This document shows, piece after piece, positions 9,301 to 17,717 of a DNA stretch of 64,000 nt. Made by a program: the position numbers and the translations under genes. The DNA is taken from the NCBI GenBank assembly GCA_039105265.1, contig JAPFFF010000001.1, positions 7,254,001 to 7,318,000 on the forward strand, given 5' to 3'. Position 1 is the stretch's first letter. Every line of letters starts with the position of its first letter. Below the pieces are notes generated by a model, which saw only the letters and a list, made by a program, of their open reading frames with translations, had not been told where the DNA came from and did not search any database. The stretch comes from Tritrichomonas musculus. Taxonomy: Eukaryota; Parabasalia; Tritrichomonadida; Tritrichomonadidae.

Positions 9301-11202
9301 TATAATCAATCTCATAAGGACTCTCCCAGGAACCTCGATAAATGTGTTTGCGAGGAGCAGTTTGATGAATTCATGAAAATGTACAACAATCCTGATACCG
9401 GTAAGTGTCATCTCTGTGGTGAACACTTCACGTGGACCAATAAGCCTACCCTCGATAGAATCAATAACGATATCGGTCACGAACTCAGCAACTGTAAACT
9501 CGCTTGTGCAGAATGCAACAAACTTCGCAGTCGTGATGACCCCAATATAACCAAACTACGAATTCAACTGAAGAAATATTGCAAGATGATGCATCTCCCA
9601 ACACTCATCAATGATGAACAGGAATATTATAGCTTACGGAACAACATCACTGGAGGTCTATCCAATGTTATGCACCGTGTCAACATCAAGGGTCATACCA
9701 AAATAAACCGTTTTAGATACAACGCCGTTGATCACAAGGTAATCTCATATGATACCCCTCACACTATGACTCACATTGTTGGAGTTGATTTCAATAGCTT
9801 ATACCCATCAGCATTCAGTTCAACCAAACATGATTTCAATCCATATCACGGAGGGGTTATGTATATGCCAGGTTCCATGTTGGAGAGATTCGATGTTTAT
9901 AACAATGGTACCAAAAATATGAAAACCTATAACTCATGTATGCATATCATCAACAGCCGGAATTTACGAAAGCATCCTAAATATTTGTTCAAAGCGGAGG
10001 TCATATTGAAATGCCCAGTATCTAAAATCAATAACTTCATCAATTTCCCACCAGTATTTCGCAATTTTGATATCACGAACGATGAAACAACCATTGGTTC
10101 ATACATGCACAACTACATGACTCACAACAAACTCCCATCCGCTGATAAAACTGAACGAAAGCTAACTATGTGTGTCGATACGATGGGTACCTATCAAACA
10201 TTCTCAAATTATTATCTCTGGTTCCTACTCGACCATGGGCTTGTCATCGAAGATATCAAAAGTCTCACTAAATATGAAGCTCATCGTGGTTTCAACCCAT
10301 TTGTTAGTGAGTTCATGAAACGTCGTCAGGATATCATTTCTGGAGCTGTATCCGGCAATGAAAAGTTCTACAAGATTAGCATGAATGGTTCATATGGATA
10401 CGATGGGATGAACACTGAGAAGTTCTCTAAAATAAAAATATGTTCACGTGATAAGACCTTCCAGAATATCATCTACGATAACTATGTTAGTGGGATCAAA
10501 TTGAGTGATGACAACTACCTACTCCAAATGAACCCAAAGAGCTTCAAATGTACGACTTGCCTTCAGGAGTCATTCTGGACACTAGATAATGCCAAATTCT
10601 GGTATCTCACATTCATATACGAGTTCATGTACAAGTGCCTTGATGTGGAGCGATTCCATTTCATAGAGGGAGACACCGATAGTGCATATTTTGCGGTTGC
10701 TGGTGATGAATCCAAGGGTTCCAATCAAGAGTTCAAATACATCATCAAGAATAGAGCATTCTATGATGAGAACATATATAAGTTCATGCCGAATCCCAAT
10801 ATAAATACAATCGCTGATGAGAAGAAAATACTGGGTCTCTGCATTGAGAAATATGGTGAGAATATGATTGCGTTAGCCCCCAAGTGCTACACCATATTTA
10901 ATAGTGGCTCTATAACCAAGGCACTCAAACTCAAGGGGGTCTCCCTCAAGAAAAACCATATTACAAGTGATGATTACAAGGACATCATCGACAATGGTGG
11001 TGTGAAGGTTGGCAAAAATATCAATCTGCAATTGATGCGCAATACCAAAATCCAGAGCAAAATCAGTGAGATGACGATGTCCAAGATCACGGTAAACAAG
11101 AATGCTCTCACCGGGACTCACACCAAAATGATTGTCCTCGAGAACCAATCCTGTGCCCCATTCATCCATGGACTCACATCAGGGGACTATATTATGCTCT
11201 AA
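6304..11202 (+). CDS. polB: Protein-primed DNA polymerase B with OTU-like, zinc-finger and HNH segments (element B)
   Basis: Start 6304 (MSCISNKNF) is preferred over the upstream in-frame ATG at 6208 because it matches the N-terminus of the element C protein and avoids overlapping the previous gene, giving 1632 aa. In order it shows an internal duplication (residues about 86-127 and 186-227), an OTU-like region with DNVDDNLCWYRF near 470 and a C2H2-like finger near 605-632. Exonuclease motifs YDFET (about 676), FNSSRFD (776) and YNDND (914) follow. An HNH motif with CHLCGEHF, LDRINNDIGH and CAECN spans 1032-1075. Polymerase motifs are DFNSLYP (1161), NGSYGYDG (1358) and GDTDSAYF (1456). It replicates the element by protein priming (family knowledge). 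It looks intact. Confidence 0.95.
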   Translation: MSCISNKNFGAIPSWTIKNYINIINNEFGGNIPTNTTFVAQLSKLTKYLNYNSFVARTGFNPNGILHESHFDTFFGQLRAERLADDNDYFNKFNRADYKINEPIDVLQHMNTQDKFQQQLDDERKVYRERQIQHNIDVAKYALQEAQRLIRENEYPPILPPPTTHKKPIRYDEQPSYIKRLNDKLDNDYFNKFNRADYKINDPIDVLQHMNTQDEFQQQLDDERKVYSYFNKYYPEYLDRAEIQDIFQDRSKITKLARIIDGSTDIDGIPKDPENNEIFEYLGEFGHEFKSKHNDFLMVNLPEDYDKAVEAWQKYAKYADNDYNEHTDIDTFEPIYIYYFNSISSLNSIYDGLQQVYEREVKPFKIYFQLSGVFESSSAETDTFQYTAREITWNNYKSATPIVVRDEQSLDIVKYYIESVLHSYETSTSSTKLILVGTVSFTVSRMVKVSGPIKDLPPEIKNNKFIITDNVDDNLCWYRFLAACLDDHLVNPKYHCYTKHRTQAARKLLCGEHNIVYSTKPSQAAINFLNNYPGTSIEAMKASAEKHHLNVDIYEYNAELKVYNLQDQWKYNRDNSFRKSALLFTQNRIIHIMYIKDAEKLTNIHICPKCGSYAHYGHHNMNRFKNHVDNCTGVFRKQFIPNREPLPYCPHILNNPVYEYCLAYGLEWKPNIYYITYDFETVEQPVNTSIGSSTTINSRLIPLSVSSCVKSQSGCNTRHFSLRDSTEFITEWIEWLFEQSQQVYHDKVQYMKTFINESIDTLNKIDRNLNVITVFGFNSSRFDSNLFKQYLNYCSWSVEPNSIIGTASSLKQFILKSSKYNTKLRFIDAQSFVAGGTLRQFGVDFGGLENSSKGVFPYEAINIENYNEVLSRTEPFEYEAFYSYLNQKNPLTEDDYKLYLEDAKNYKTRWDYLLAYNDNDVEMMIKPIDNLIVLNAQYNVDLISNLSLSKNASCIKYALAYKEFDPNTEYSIQNSINTFKPNLKWWRFKCENYYNQDVKYNQSHKDSPRNLDKCVCEEQFDEFMKMYNNPDTGKCHLCGEHFTWTNKPTLDRINNDIGHELSNCKLACAECNKLRSRDDPNITKLRIQLKKYCKMMHLPTLINDEQEYYSLRNNITGGLSNVMHRVNIKGHTKINRFRYNAVDHKVISYDTPHTMTHIVGVDFNSLYPSAFSSTKHDFNPYHGGVMYMPGSMLERFDVYNNGTKNMKTYNSCMHIINSRNLRKHPKYLFKAEVILKCPVSKINNFINFPPVFRNFDITNDETTIGSYMHNYMTHNKLPSADKTERKLTMCVDTMGTYQTFSNYYLWFLLDHGLVIEDIKSLTKYEAHRGFNPFVSEFMKRRQDIISGAVSGNEKFYKISMNGSYGYDGMNTEKFSKIKICSRDKTFQNIIYDNYVSGIKLSDDNYLLQMNPKSFKCTTCLQESFWTLDNAKFWYLTFIYEFMYKCLDVERFHFIEGDTDSAYFAVAGDESKGSNQEFKYIIKNRAFYDENIYKFMPNPNINTIADEKKILGLCIEKYGENMIALAPKCYTIFNSGSITKALKLKGVSLKKNHITSDDYKDIIDNGGVKVGKNINLQLMRNTKIQSKISEMTMSKITVNKNALTGTHTKMIVLENQSCAPFIHGLTSGDYIML
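6559..6984 (+). repeat. 126-bp duplication inside polB of element B
   Basis: Bases 6559-6684 and 6859-6984 are direct copies exactly 300 bp apart with about four differences, each encoding 42 residues from DNDYFNKFNRADYK to DDERKVY. The intervening 174 bp correspond to ordinary polB sequence seen in C and D, so one copy is an addition. The frame is kept. Confidence 0.93.
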
Positions 11203-11207
11203 ATTTG

Positions 11208-11231
11208 GGTGACAGCAAAATTGCTGCGACC
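11208..11231. repeat. 24-base palindrome between convergent polB and fibre genes (element B)
   Basis: The arms GGT-N2-CAGCAA and TTGCTG-N2-ACC surround a two-base centre. The same pattern and length recur at 31108-31131 in element A. It sits between two convergent stop codons, so it could act as a bidirectional terminator or 3'-end signal, or be a small mobile repeat. Confidence 0.7.
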
Positions 11232-11235
11232 TACA

Positions 11236-13728
11236 TTATGATTTGAATACAGCTAATGTGGATCCGTTGATGATACCAGTTATGATACCCACGGTCATAC
11301 GATTTATTTTTGAGGTTATCGCAGTCTCACCAGTGAGTATCTTCAGTTTATTATCAGCGTTATCAATGAATACCTCATCCCCAATGGAATAGCATGAGGA
11401 GTCCTCAACCTTAACCATGTAATCCCCATGAGTGGCGAATGTGATACAACCATTGGCTTCATCGATTCTCACGCATATACCAACATACTCCTTCCAAGTG
11501 CCAGTGGTCTTCACACTACATATGCAATCAGTGGTGTCAGCTTCAGTGCTAGGGACCCATTTCGAATCCTCACGATGATACACCTTACCGGTCATATATA
11601 CTGGAGCTCCAATGACGAAATCGGTGATGGTGTTAACCGATGACTCGATTGGGGAGTAGTGAGTGATGGTAGTTGAACCATTGGATGTTATCTTACCGTT
11701 AACATGTAAATTTGAATCAATTGTTGTATTTCTTCCTGATGGAGAAACTTCATAAGAAAACGCGTTTGAATTATTCAATATTACTCTATAACGAGCTAAA
11801 TTACCTTGATTATAATATTGTATTTTTGCACATTTTGCGGAATTAAGACCAAGAATTATGTTCGATTCATATAAATTTGGATTTCCTTGATATACCTTTA
11901 AACAATCTGCATCTACACCATCTATTTCTAAATCACCATATGTTATAAAAACGTTATTATGAAAAATGGTATGTTCTATATCCCAACCAATAATATTTTC
12001 ACAACCTGCAACACCTAAAACACCTGAACCAATATAAAAACCGAAAGTTGCGGCTTCATTTTCATTTGTACCTATGCCTGCTATTAACAAGGTTTTAAAA
12101 TCTGATTCTGTAGTATTTGTATCTAATATTGACAATGTACCTTTAATAGTTGAATTACCTTCTTTGGGAACATACTTATCTAATTCAAAAGCCAATTCAT
12201 CTTTATCAACGAACTTCTCATCAGCCTGGGCACTAGTATAATATGGTGTCAAGTCAACTGGTGCTGGGATATCTGTTGTGAGTGCATACTTGGTCATATC
12301 TGGTAAGTCCTGGGTTTTTGCATAGGCATTACCGTCTACATCACATGCATTCATAACACAAACTTTTGATCGAGTAATCTCCAATGCAGTTATTTCATTG
12401 TATTTGATGGTCGCTGTATCACTGTTTGCATCAATATCAAAATCTAACCATCGCTCCTTCGAGCTATCCAGTTGATTGCCAATGCTAAATATTCTGGTAT
12501 TGCGAGAATGATTTGGTTTCATGACCATGAGAGGTGCATCACTACTTGTCTGATTTGCTCCACCCAATGTCAGGATGTTGTTTGGGTCTTTGATATAAAC
12601 CTCTCCACCGATATCAGTGAAATACTCTTTTGGTATATCTGTTTTGAGAGCATACTCACTTAAGTTCGCAAGCTTCGCGTACTCGGTCATATCTGGTAAG
12701 TCCTGGGTTTTAGCAAATGGTTCCAAAGCAGTACTCAGTGTAGATCCATTAACCAAATCTGTTGGTATATCTGTTGAGAGTGCATACTTGGTCATATCTG
12801 GCAAGTCTTGGGTCTTCGCATACTCACCTAAGTTCGCAAGCTTTGCGTACTCATCAAGATTAATAAAATCCAATGTTTTAGTTACTGCCATGGATGATAA
12901 TATATATGATGCTTGTGCTGATAGTGGTGTATCATCGTTCATCAATTTCTGTTGAACTTCTTCTGCTGGTTCTTCATTTGGATTCAATTGCAACTCACTA
13001 TTTTTGAGAACTGTGGGTACCTCAGGGATATCCGTTTTGAGAGCGTACTCACTTAAGTTCGCAAGCTTCGCATACTTCCCATTAGCCACATCCTTGGTCT
13101 CATACTTATCTAATTCATATGCGAGCTCATCTTCATCGACGAACTTCTCATCGGCCTGACCACTAGTATAATATGGTGTCAAGTCAACTGGTTCTGGGAT
13201 ATCCGCTTTGAGAGCATACTCACTTAAGTTTGCAAGCTTCGCGTACTCGGTCATATCTGGTAAGTCCTGGGTCTTAGCATACTCACTTAAGTCCTGGGTC
13301 TTAGCATACGGTTCCAAAGCAGTACTCAATGAATCACTCGTAACGATGTTCTCAGGGACCTCAGGTATTTCAGTAGATAGCGCACAGTTTTTGGCGATGT
13401 AATCACGTAATTCCCCAATGGCACCATCTACATCTTCACTAGATGCGTACTTCAGCATCTCCGTATTGAAATCCTCGGTTTTCACATAGTCGAATAGCTG
13501 GGTTTGCAAAGCGTATGACTCAAGGTCCTTGGCTAAGGCATATTTTTCGAGTTGCTCACCAACTGTACTCGTAATGAGTTCCTTGATTTGCTCCTGGTTG
13601 GAACCAGTTATATTTGAGCCATTGGACCCATTATGACACATGCATGCATACTTCTTAATATATTCAATCAATAGCTCGTCGATAGTGGCCCCTTTTATAG
13701 AAAATCCACTCTGTTCTATGCTGAACAT
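11236..13728 (-). CDS. Modular fibre-like protein (element B)
   Basis: The 830-aa protein starts MFSIEQSGF. It contains many EYAKTQDLPDM and YALKTDIP repeats, two copies of the TPYYTS(A/G)QADEKFVDEDELAYELDKY-type module and the LKNSELQLNPNEEP segment shared with C. The C-terminal conserved domain runs from NTTIDSNLHV to the end. It is divergent with the 680-aa gene, with only 18 bases between the starts, so both must be driven from a very short shared promoter. Bases 11705-12165 look more AT-rich than the surrounding coding sequence and resemble a swapped-in cassette. The role is probably a particle fibre. Confidence 0.8.
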   Translation of the reverse strand: MFSIEQSGFSIKGATIDELLIEYIKKYACMCHNGSNGSNITGSNQEQIKELITSTVGEQLEKYALAKDLESYALQTQLFDYVKTEDFNTEMLKYASSEDVDGAIGELRDYIAKNCALSTEIPEVPENIVTSDSLSTALEPYAKTQDLSEYAKTQDLPDMTEYAKLANLSEYALKADIPEPVDLTPYYTSGQADEKFVDEDELAYELDKYETKDVANGKYAKLANLSEYALKTDIPEVPTVLKNSELQLNPNEEPAEEVQQKLMNDDTPLSAQASYILSSMAVTKTLDFINLDEYAKLANLGEYAKTQDLPDMTKYALSTDIPTDLVNGSTLSTALEPFAKTQDLPDMTEYAKLANLSEYALKTDIPKEYFTDIGGEVYIKDPNNILTLGGANQTSSDAPLMVMKPNHSRNTRIFSIGNQLDSSKERWLDFDIDANSDTATIKYNEITALEITRSKVCVMNACDVDGNAYAKTQDLPDMTKYALTTDIPAPVDLTPYYTSAQADEKFVDKDELAFELDKYVPKEGNSTIKGTLSILDTNTTESDFKTLLIAGIGTNENEAATFGFYIGSGVLGVAGCENIIGWDIEHTIFHNNVFITYGDLEIDGVDADCLKVYQGNPNLYESNIILGLNSAKCAKIQYYNQGNLARYRVILNNSNAFSYEVSPSGRNTTIDSNLHVNGKITSNGSTTITHYSPIESSVNTITDFVIGAPVYMTGKVYHREDSKWVPSTEADTTDCICSVKTTGTWKEYVGICVRIDEANGCITFATHGDYMVKVEDSSCYSIGDEVFIDNADNKLKILTGETAITSKINRMTVGIITGIINGSTLAVFKS

Positions 13729-13746
13729 TTTCTATAAAATAAAGGT

Positions 13747-15789
13747 ATGAGTACCAGTATTGAGGAACCCTTTGAGGAAGAGGAGGAGGAGGCAGAACTA
13801 GAACCAATTCCTGAAATCTCATATCCGCGTGCAGATAGGATTGATAGTGATATGAGTGTGCTGAGATCAAAAGGTATACTCCCCGATGGCATCATTAATG
13901 TATTACCCAAATACTATCGCATTGCGGATGACCCTGAGAAATATTCACCACGTGAACTTAGCAACCCCGAGATTAAAGAGGTCCGGGATATGGTTGATGA
14001 TATCATACGTAACTTGGATTCAATCTTGGACAAGCGATCGCTTTTCGTAGAGTCTCCAGAGGCAAAGACTGAGGTAGCTAATATACAAAAATATATTCCT
14101 AAGATTATGAGCTATGAGTTTATCGAAGCTGACTATAGAAAAGATGCTGATAATGAGAATGCGGATAAAAACATTTTTTCTACACCTAAAGTACTCATGA
14201 GTCATAAATCTTCAAAGAAAGTATTAGCAACACCATCAGCAGGCAATGATGATGATCAAGCACTGGATACCGAAGAAATCGATGATTTAGAAACCAGTGG
14301 CACTGACGATGATAATAACGATGATAATAACGATGATAATAACAATGATAATAACGATGAAGATTCTCAAATTCCATATGATTATGTTAGGACACCTGCT
14401 AGAAAACATCTTAAACATGGAATTAAATTCAACCCTGATATACAAGATTCGGCATTCAAACCAAAATCCAAATTTACTAAAACCAATGAATATAACTATG
14501 TTATGAAAGAGGTTGAACCATCAAGTGTTACCTTAGGTAGACGTAATGGCAAAAACTATGAAAATGTCAAAGGACGTTTAGGTGAATTCGGCAATCTATC
14601 ACTCGCAGGTGATTCAACAGCTTTCAAGAAGAACTTCCTAGATATGATTATAAATGGCAATTTCCGGGTTAAATACATTCCATTAGCTGCAGCACGTGAT
14701 ACTGCAAAGGAATATTGTTTGAACCACCTTGATGAAAATGGAGTTCCCAATTACAGATTATTACCACCTAATTCTTATGACCCATTAGGAAATGAGATTA
14801 CAGACCTCAATGGTGACCAGGTTGATGATATCATATTGGTGGATAAACGTGGAATTCCAGCTATTGTCAACGGATACAAATTAGTCCATGCATCTCCTTA
14901 TAAGAAGGTTTGGAAAACAATTTGCAATTCAAAAGCTAAGCGTAAAGCAACTCCATTCAACGTTTGGCTCAAGCAGCAATTTGATAAGAATATTAACAAA
15001 GTTGATTGGAATACTGGTGAATATCAATTGACCAAATCTAATCAATTATTGACTCTAGAAAAGGCATATGGTGGCTCCGGTCTTGGAAAGGCACATATTA
15101 GCAAGCGCTTATCACCTAACAGCTATTGGGCATCTCTGTTCTCGCACATATGGAATACGTTCTGGGATCAAAAGAAATTTTATAATTGGCTCGAACTCAA
15201 GAAATTGACCAATTTTCTAGCAGTATGCAATACCATATATATTTACTACTTTGACCTTCCTATGAAAAATGCTATTGAGAAAAATAAATTTGATAGTAAA
15301 TCATTATCATACCCAGCTTGGTCAAATTGGAAGCGTACACATAAGCAAGATTATATGAAAGCAGTTGGTCCCAATATCGATAAATGGGTTAAAATCATTG
15401 CCAAAATAGTTAACTTACAAACTGGTGTTCGAAATAAAAATCAACCACCTAGGGAAATGCTTGGAATGCTAGCACTGGTAGAGGAAGTTGTATTTAAATG
15501 GGGATTTGGAATGGATTTCAAGACTGGGCTTGTAAAACAAACTGATGAGCAAGGCCATCAAACACCCCCATTTTATGCACAACTGATTACATTCATACAA
15601 GAGGAGGAGCCTGAAGAATTGAATAGAGCTCGCAAATCATTTATTGAAAACATCGATAATATAATTGAACTTAGATTATATGGAGCAGATAGTGGATACG
15701 TTGCTATGAAATCCAAAAATAAGGCAGCTAGGGATTCTAAGAAAAATGATGCGGACCGATTTAATGTTGTATTTAATAAACAAAAATAA
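13747..15789 (+). CDS. Conserved 680-835-aa family protein with DLNGD motif (element B)
   Basis: The 680-aa protein has an acidic, disordered N-terminal 200 residues, including a D/N-rich stretch encoded by a 12-bp tandem repeat at 14307-14358. A conserved core follows from INGNFRVKYIP through YCLNHLD, DPLGNEITDLNGDQVDDIILVD and NGYKLVHASPYKKVW. The D-x-N-G-D-x-x-x-D spacing resembles a calcium-binding loop. I do not recognise the family. Its presence in all three elements, divergent from the fibre gene, suggests a virion structural or assembly protein. Confidence 0.75.
   Translation: MSTSIEEPFEEEEEEAELEPIPEISYPRADRIDSDMSVLRSKGILPDGIINVLPKYYRIADDPEKYSPRELSNPEIKEVRDMVDDIIRNLDSILDKRSLFVESPEAKTEVANIQKYIPKIMSYEFIEADYRKDADNENADKNIFSTPKVLMSHKSSKKVLATPSAGNDDDQALDTEEIDDLETSGTDDDNNDDNNDDNNNDNNDEDSQIPYDYVRTPARKHLKHGIKFNPDIQDSAFKPKSKFTKTNEYNYVMKEVEPSSVTLGRRNGKNYENVKGRLGEFGNLSLAGDSTAFKKNFLDMIINGNFRVKYIPLAAARDTAKEYCLNHLDENGVPNYRLLPPNSYDPLGNEITDLNGDQVDDIILVDKRGIPAIVNGYKLVHASPYKKVWKTICNSKAKRKATPFNVWLKQQFDKNINKVDWNTGEYQLTKSNQLLTLEKAYGGSGLGKAHISKRLSPNSYWASLFSHIWNTFWDQKKFYNWLELKKLTNFLAVCNTIYIYYFDLPMKNAIEKNKFDSKSLSYPAWSNWKRTHKQDYMKAVGPNIDKWVKIIAKIVNLQTGVRNKNQPPREMLGMLALVEEVVFKWGFGMDFKTGLVKQTDEQGHQTPPFYAQLITFIQEEEPEELNRARKSFIENIDNIIELRLYGADSGYVAMKSKNKAARDSKKNDADRFNVVFNKQK
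14307..14358 (+). repeat. 12-bp coding tandem repeat (element B)
   Basis: About four copies of GATGATAATAAC encode alternating Asp-Asp-Asn-Asn in the acidic linker of the 680-aa protein. The array keeps frame and probably varies in copy number. Confidence 0.85.
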
Positions 15790-15808
15790 GCATATATTAT
15801 TGCATATA

Positions 15809-17290
15809 TTATTGCTTGAATCGGTCAAAGAAATTCTTGCGTTTTTGGCTACGTTTGGATATTATTTTTGCATTGCGTTTATGCTTGCGAGGTGGCTCAG
15901 GTTCAGGTTCACGTTCAGGCTCCTCCTCCTCATATTGAGAACTTAGCTCCTGCTCACTATATTCAGGAAGTGTTCCATACTCACGACTACTCTCATACTC
16001 AAATGTGGTGTCCATGGTATTCCCCTTGAATTGTGGTGTGAATTTCTCCCGATATGGTTTAAATGATTTACCAAATTTCACAGACTGCGATGTCTTCACT
16101 GAACTGGAATGCTTTCTAGATGAAGTACGAAGTACCTTCTGCTCAGGTGTTCTAGTATTGGAGTTATCTTGTGATTCCTGCTCACGAGTCCTGTCTCTAA
16201 GTCCATTACGATACAGACTGTGCTGTCTACGTGAACTACTTCGTGGAGCATAATCATCATCAACATTTGATTCACTAGAATACTCATCATCGCTCCTAGT
16301 GTCGAGCCTCTGCGAGTAACCACTCTGCGAGTCATATGTACTTCTAGGATTGAGAGTTTGAGCGTCACCCTGATATTTTTGATATTTATATGACTGCTTG
16401 CGTCGTATATCAGTCATCGCACGTTTCCCAACTCGATATTCTTGGAGTGAACCATTTGTTTTTCGAGCAACAACGGACTTCGTACCTGGTCTCTTATCGG
16501 TAGACATATATACACCACTTGGACTAATTTTATTTTGATTTCTCACCTGATAATCCCTATACTCAGCTTCATGCGGGTCATATGTATTTTGTTCATTATC
16601 ACTACTCTCACTAGCCTCATCCGTGTAATCATTACATATAAGTTTTTGTCGAGGGTGATATGATGTGTGTTCATGATACCAATCCTTAGTTTTTTTCTCA
16701 AATGGGGCAGTCCCATTATTAACCAAAATATTTTTACTAGGTGGAGACTTACTAAAAACTTCATCGCTTGAGAATGAAAATTGAATGGGTTTTGGACGAC
16801 TATCTTGTTGAGCTGTCTGGTTTGACGGGTATAAAGGATCTTGTTCAAAACAATATATTTCTGGTAGAAGCAAATGATTTGAATAAACCGCTATCTCAAA
16901 CCCTATAACATAATCACCAGGTCTTTTAGTTGTGTTTGCAAGAACAGTTTCCTTGAAAATATTTCTGTGATAGGCGATATACGATTTTGGATAAAGTTTA
17001 TGATTATTGGGTCCTCGAACTAGTATCATACAAAAGTCATTCGCTGATGGCACATATCTAGATTCCCATATATATGTAGGAACTTTTTCATGTGATGTCA
17101 TTGTGAATGTAGCTCCATTTTTATCAATCGTGTAGTCATGAACGACTGGTGGTGGAACTAAATCACGTGGGAAATATAATTTAGTAGATTTATCGACATC
17201 AAGGTATACCGCTGATAAATATTTTGAATATTTTAATTCACGATATTGACCTGGTTTCAATGTATAAACCTCAAAGTAGTCATCATTCAT
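15809..17290 (-). CDS. Variable-slot protein with basic C-terminus (element B)
   Basis: The 493-aa protein has a folded-looking N-terminal 160 residues rich in aromatic and beta-type sequence. A long serine, arginine and glutamine-rich disordered region follows, then an acidic stretch of repeated E-P-E and a lysine/arginine-rich tail ending NFFDRFKQ. No homologue is seen in A or C, where unrelated proteins occupy the same place between the 680-835-aa gene and the 110-130-aa gene. A basic, disordered protein in this slot could bind packaged DNA, which is inference. A TTTATTTTTG motif (complement at 17296-17305) lies 5 bases upstream of its start. Confidence 0.75.
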   Translation of the reverse strand: MNDDYFEVYTLKPGQYRELKYSKYLSAVYLDVDKSTKLYFPRDLVPPPVVHDYTIDKNGATFTMTSHEKVPTYIWESRYVPSANDFCMILVRGPNNHKLYPKSYIAYHRNIFKETVLANTTKRPGDYVIGFEIAVYSNHLLLPEIYCFEQDPLYPSNQTAQQDSRPKPIQFSFSSDEVFSKSPPSKNILVNNGTAPFEKKTKDWYHEHTSYHPRQKLICNDYTDEASESSDNEQNTYDPHEAEYRDYQVRNQNKISPSGVYMSTDKRPGTKSVVARKTNGSLQEYRVGKRAMTDIRRKQSYKYQKYQGDAQTLNPRSTYDSQSGYSQRLDTRSDDEYSSESNVDDDYAPRSSSRRQHSLYRNGLRDRTREQESQDNSNTRTPEQKVLRTSSRKHSSSVKTSQSVKFGKSFKPYREKFTPQFKGNTMDTTFEYESSREYGTLPEYSEQELSSQYEEEEPEREPEPEPPRKHKRNAKIISKRSQKRKNFFDRFKQ

Positions 17291-17381
17291 TTACCCAAAA
17301 ATAAACTCATTTAGAGGCTTATTCGGTAACCCAAGCAGGAAGCAATTTCATTGCCGAGCGCTAGCGAACTGCATTCTATAT

Positions 17382-17714
17382 TCAATATATTAGCAAGCAT
17401 GATAGCACGAATGCATCAGGTTTTATCTCATTGCCATACAGGTCTGTGAACCATATTTTGAAATCCCGCTTGGTCCTGTTGAGCATCTCATATTTGCGAT
17501 ACTTAGTTTGCCGCCTGTTGGCTAACATTATGAAGTGGTCGCAGTATGGGTCGAATTCAACAATGTCTGAGTGTACCATTAAATCACCGATTATGGTCTT
17601 ATTTACGATAGCCCCTACATACTGCACTACGATGTATTTCTTGTTGCGACTATATATGAAATCCTCAGGTAATGTAAATTCGGTGGTTTGCGTATGAAAA
17701 TAGCGTTTGGGCAT
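17382..17714 (-). CDS. Conserved 110-aa protein (element B)
   Basis: The short protein begins MPKRYFHTQT and contains YSRNKKYIVVQY, GDLMVHSDIV, MLANRRQTKYRKYE and the ending IWFTDLYGN...LSCLLIY. The same protein occurs in A and C directly upstream or downstream of the integrase on the same strand. The beta-rich pattern with I-W-F-T-D-x-x-G-N near the end resembles the C-terminal strands of small capsid proteins, but I cannot assign it. It lies 3 bases after the integrase stop, so the two are probably co-transcribed. Confidence 0.8.
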   Translation of the reverse strand: MPKRYFHTQTTEFTLPEDFIYSRNKKYIVVQYVGAIVNKTIIGDLMVHSDIVEFDPYCDHFIMLANRRQTKYRKYEMLNRTKRDFKIWFTDLYGNEIKPDAFVLSCLLIY

Positions 17715-17717
17715 TTA

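Noticed and set aside
14195-14506. Tyrosine/histidine-rich and Met-Thr repeat frames around the 12-bp repeat
   Set aside because: They are other-frame translations of the GATGATAATAAC array.
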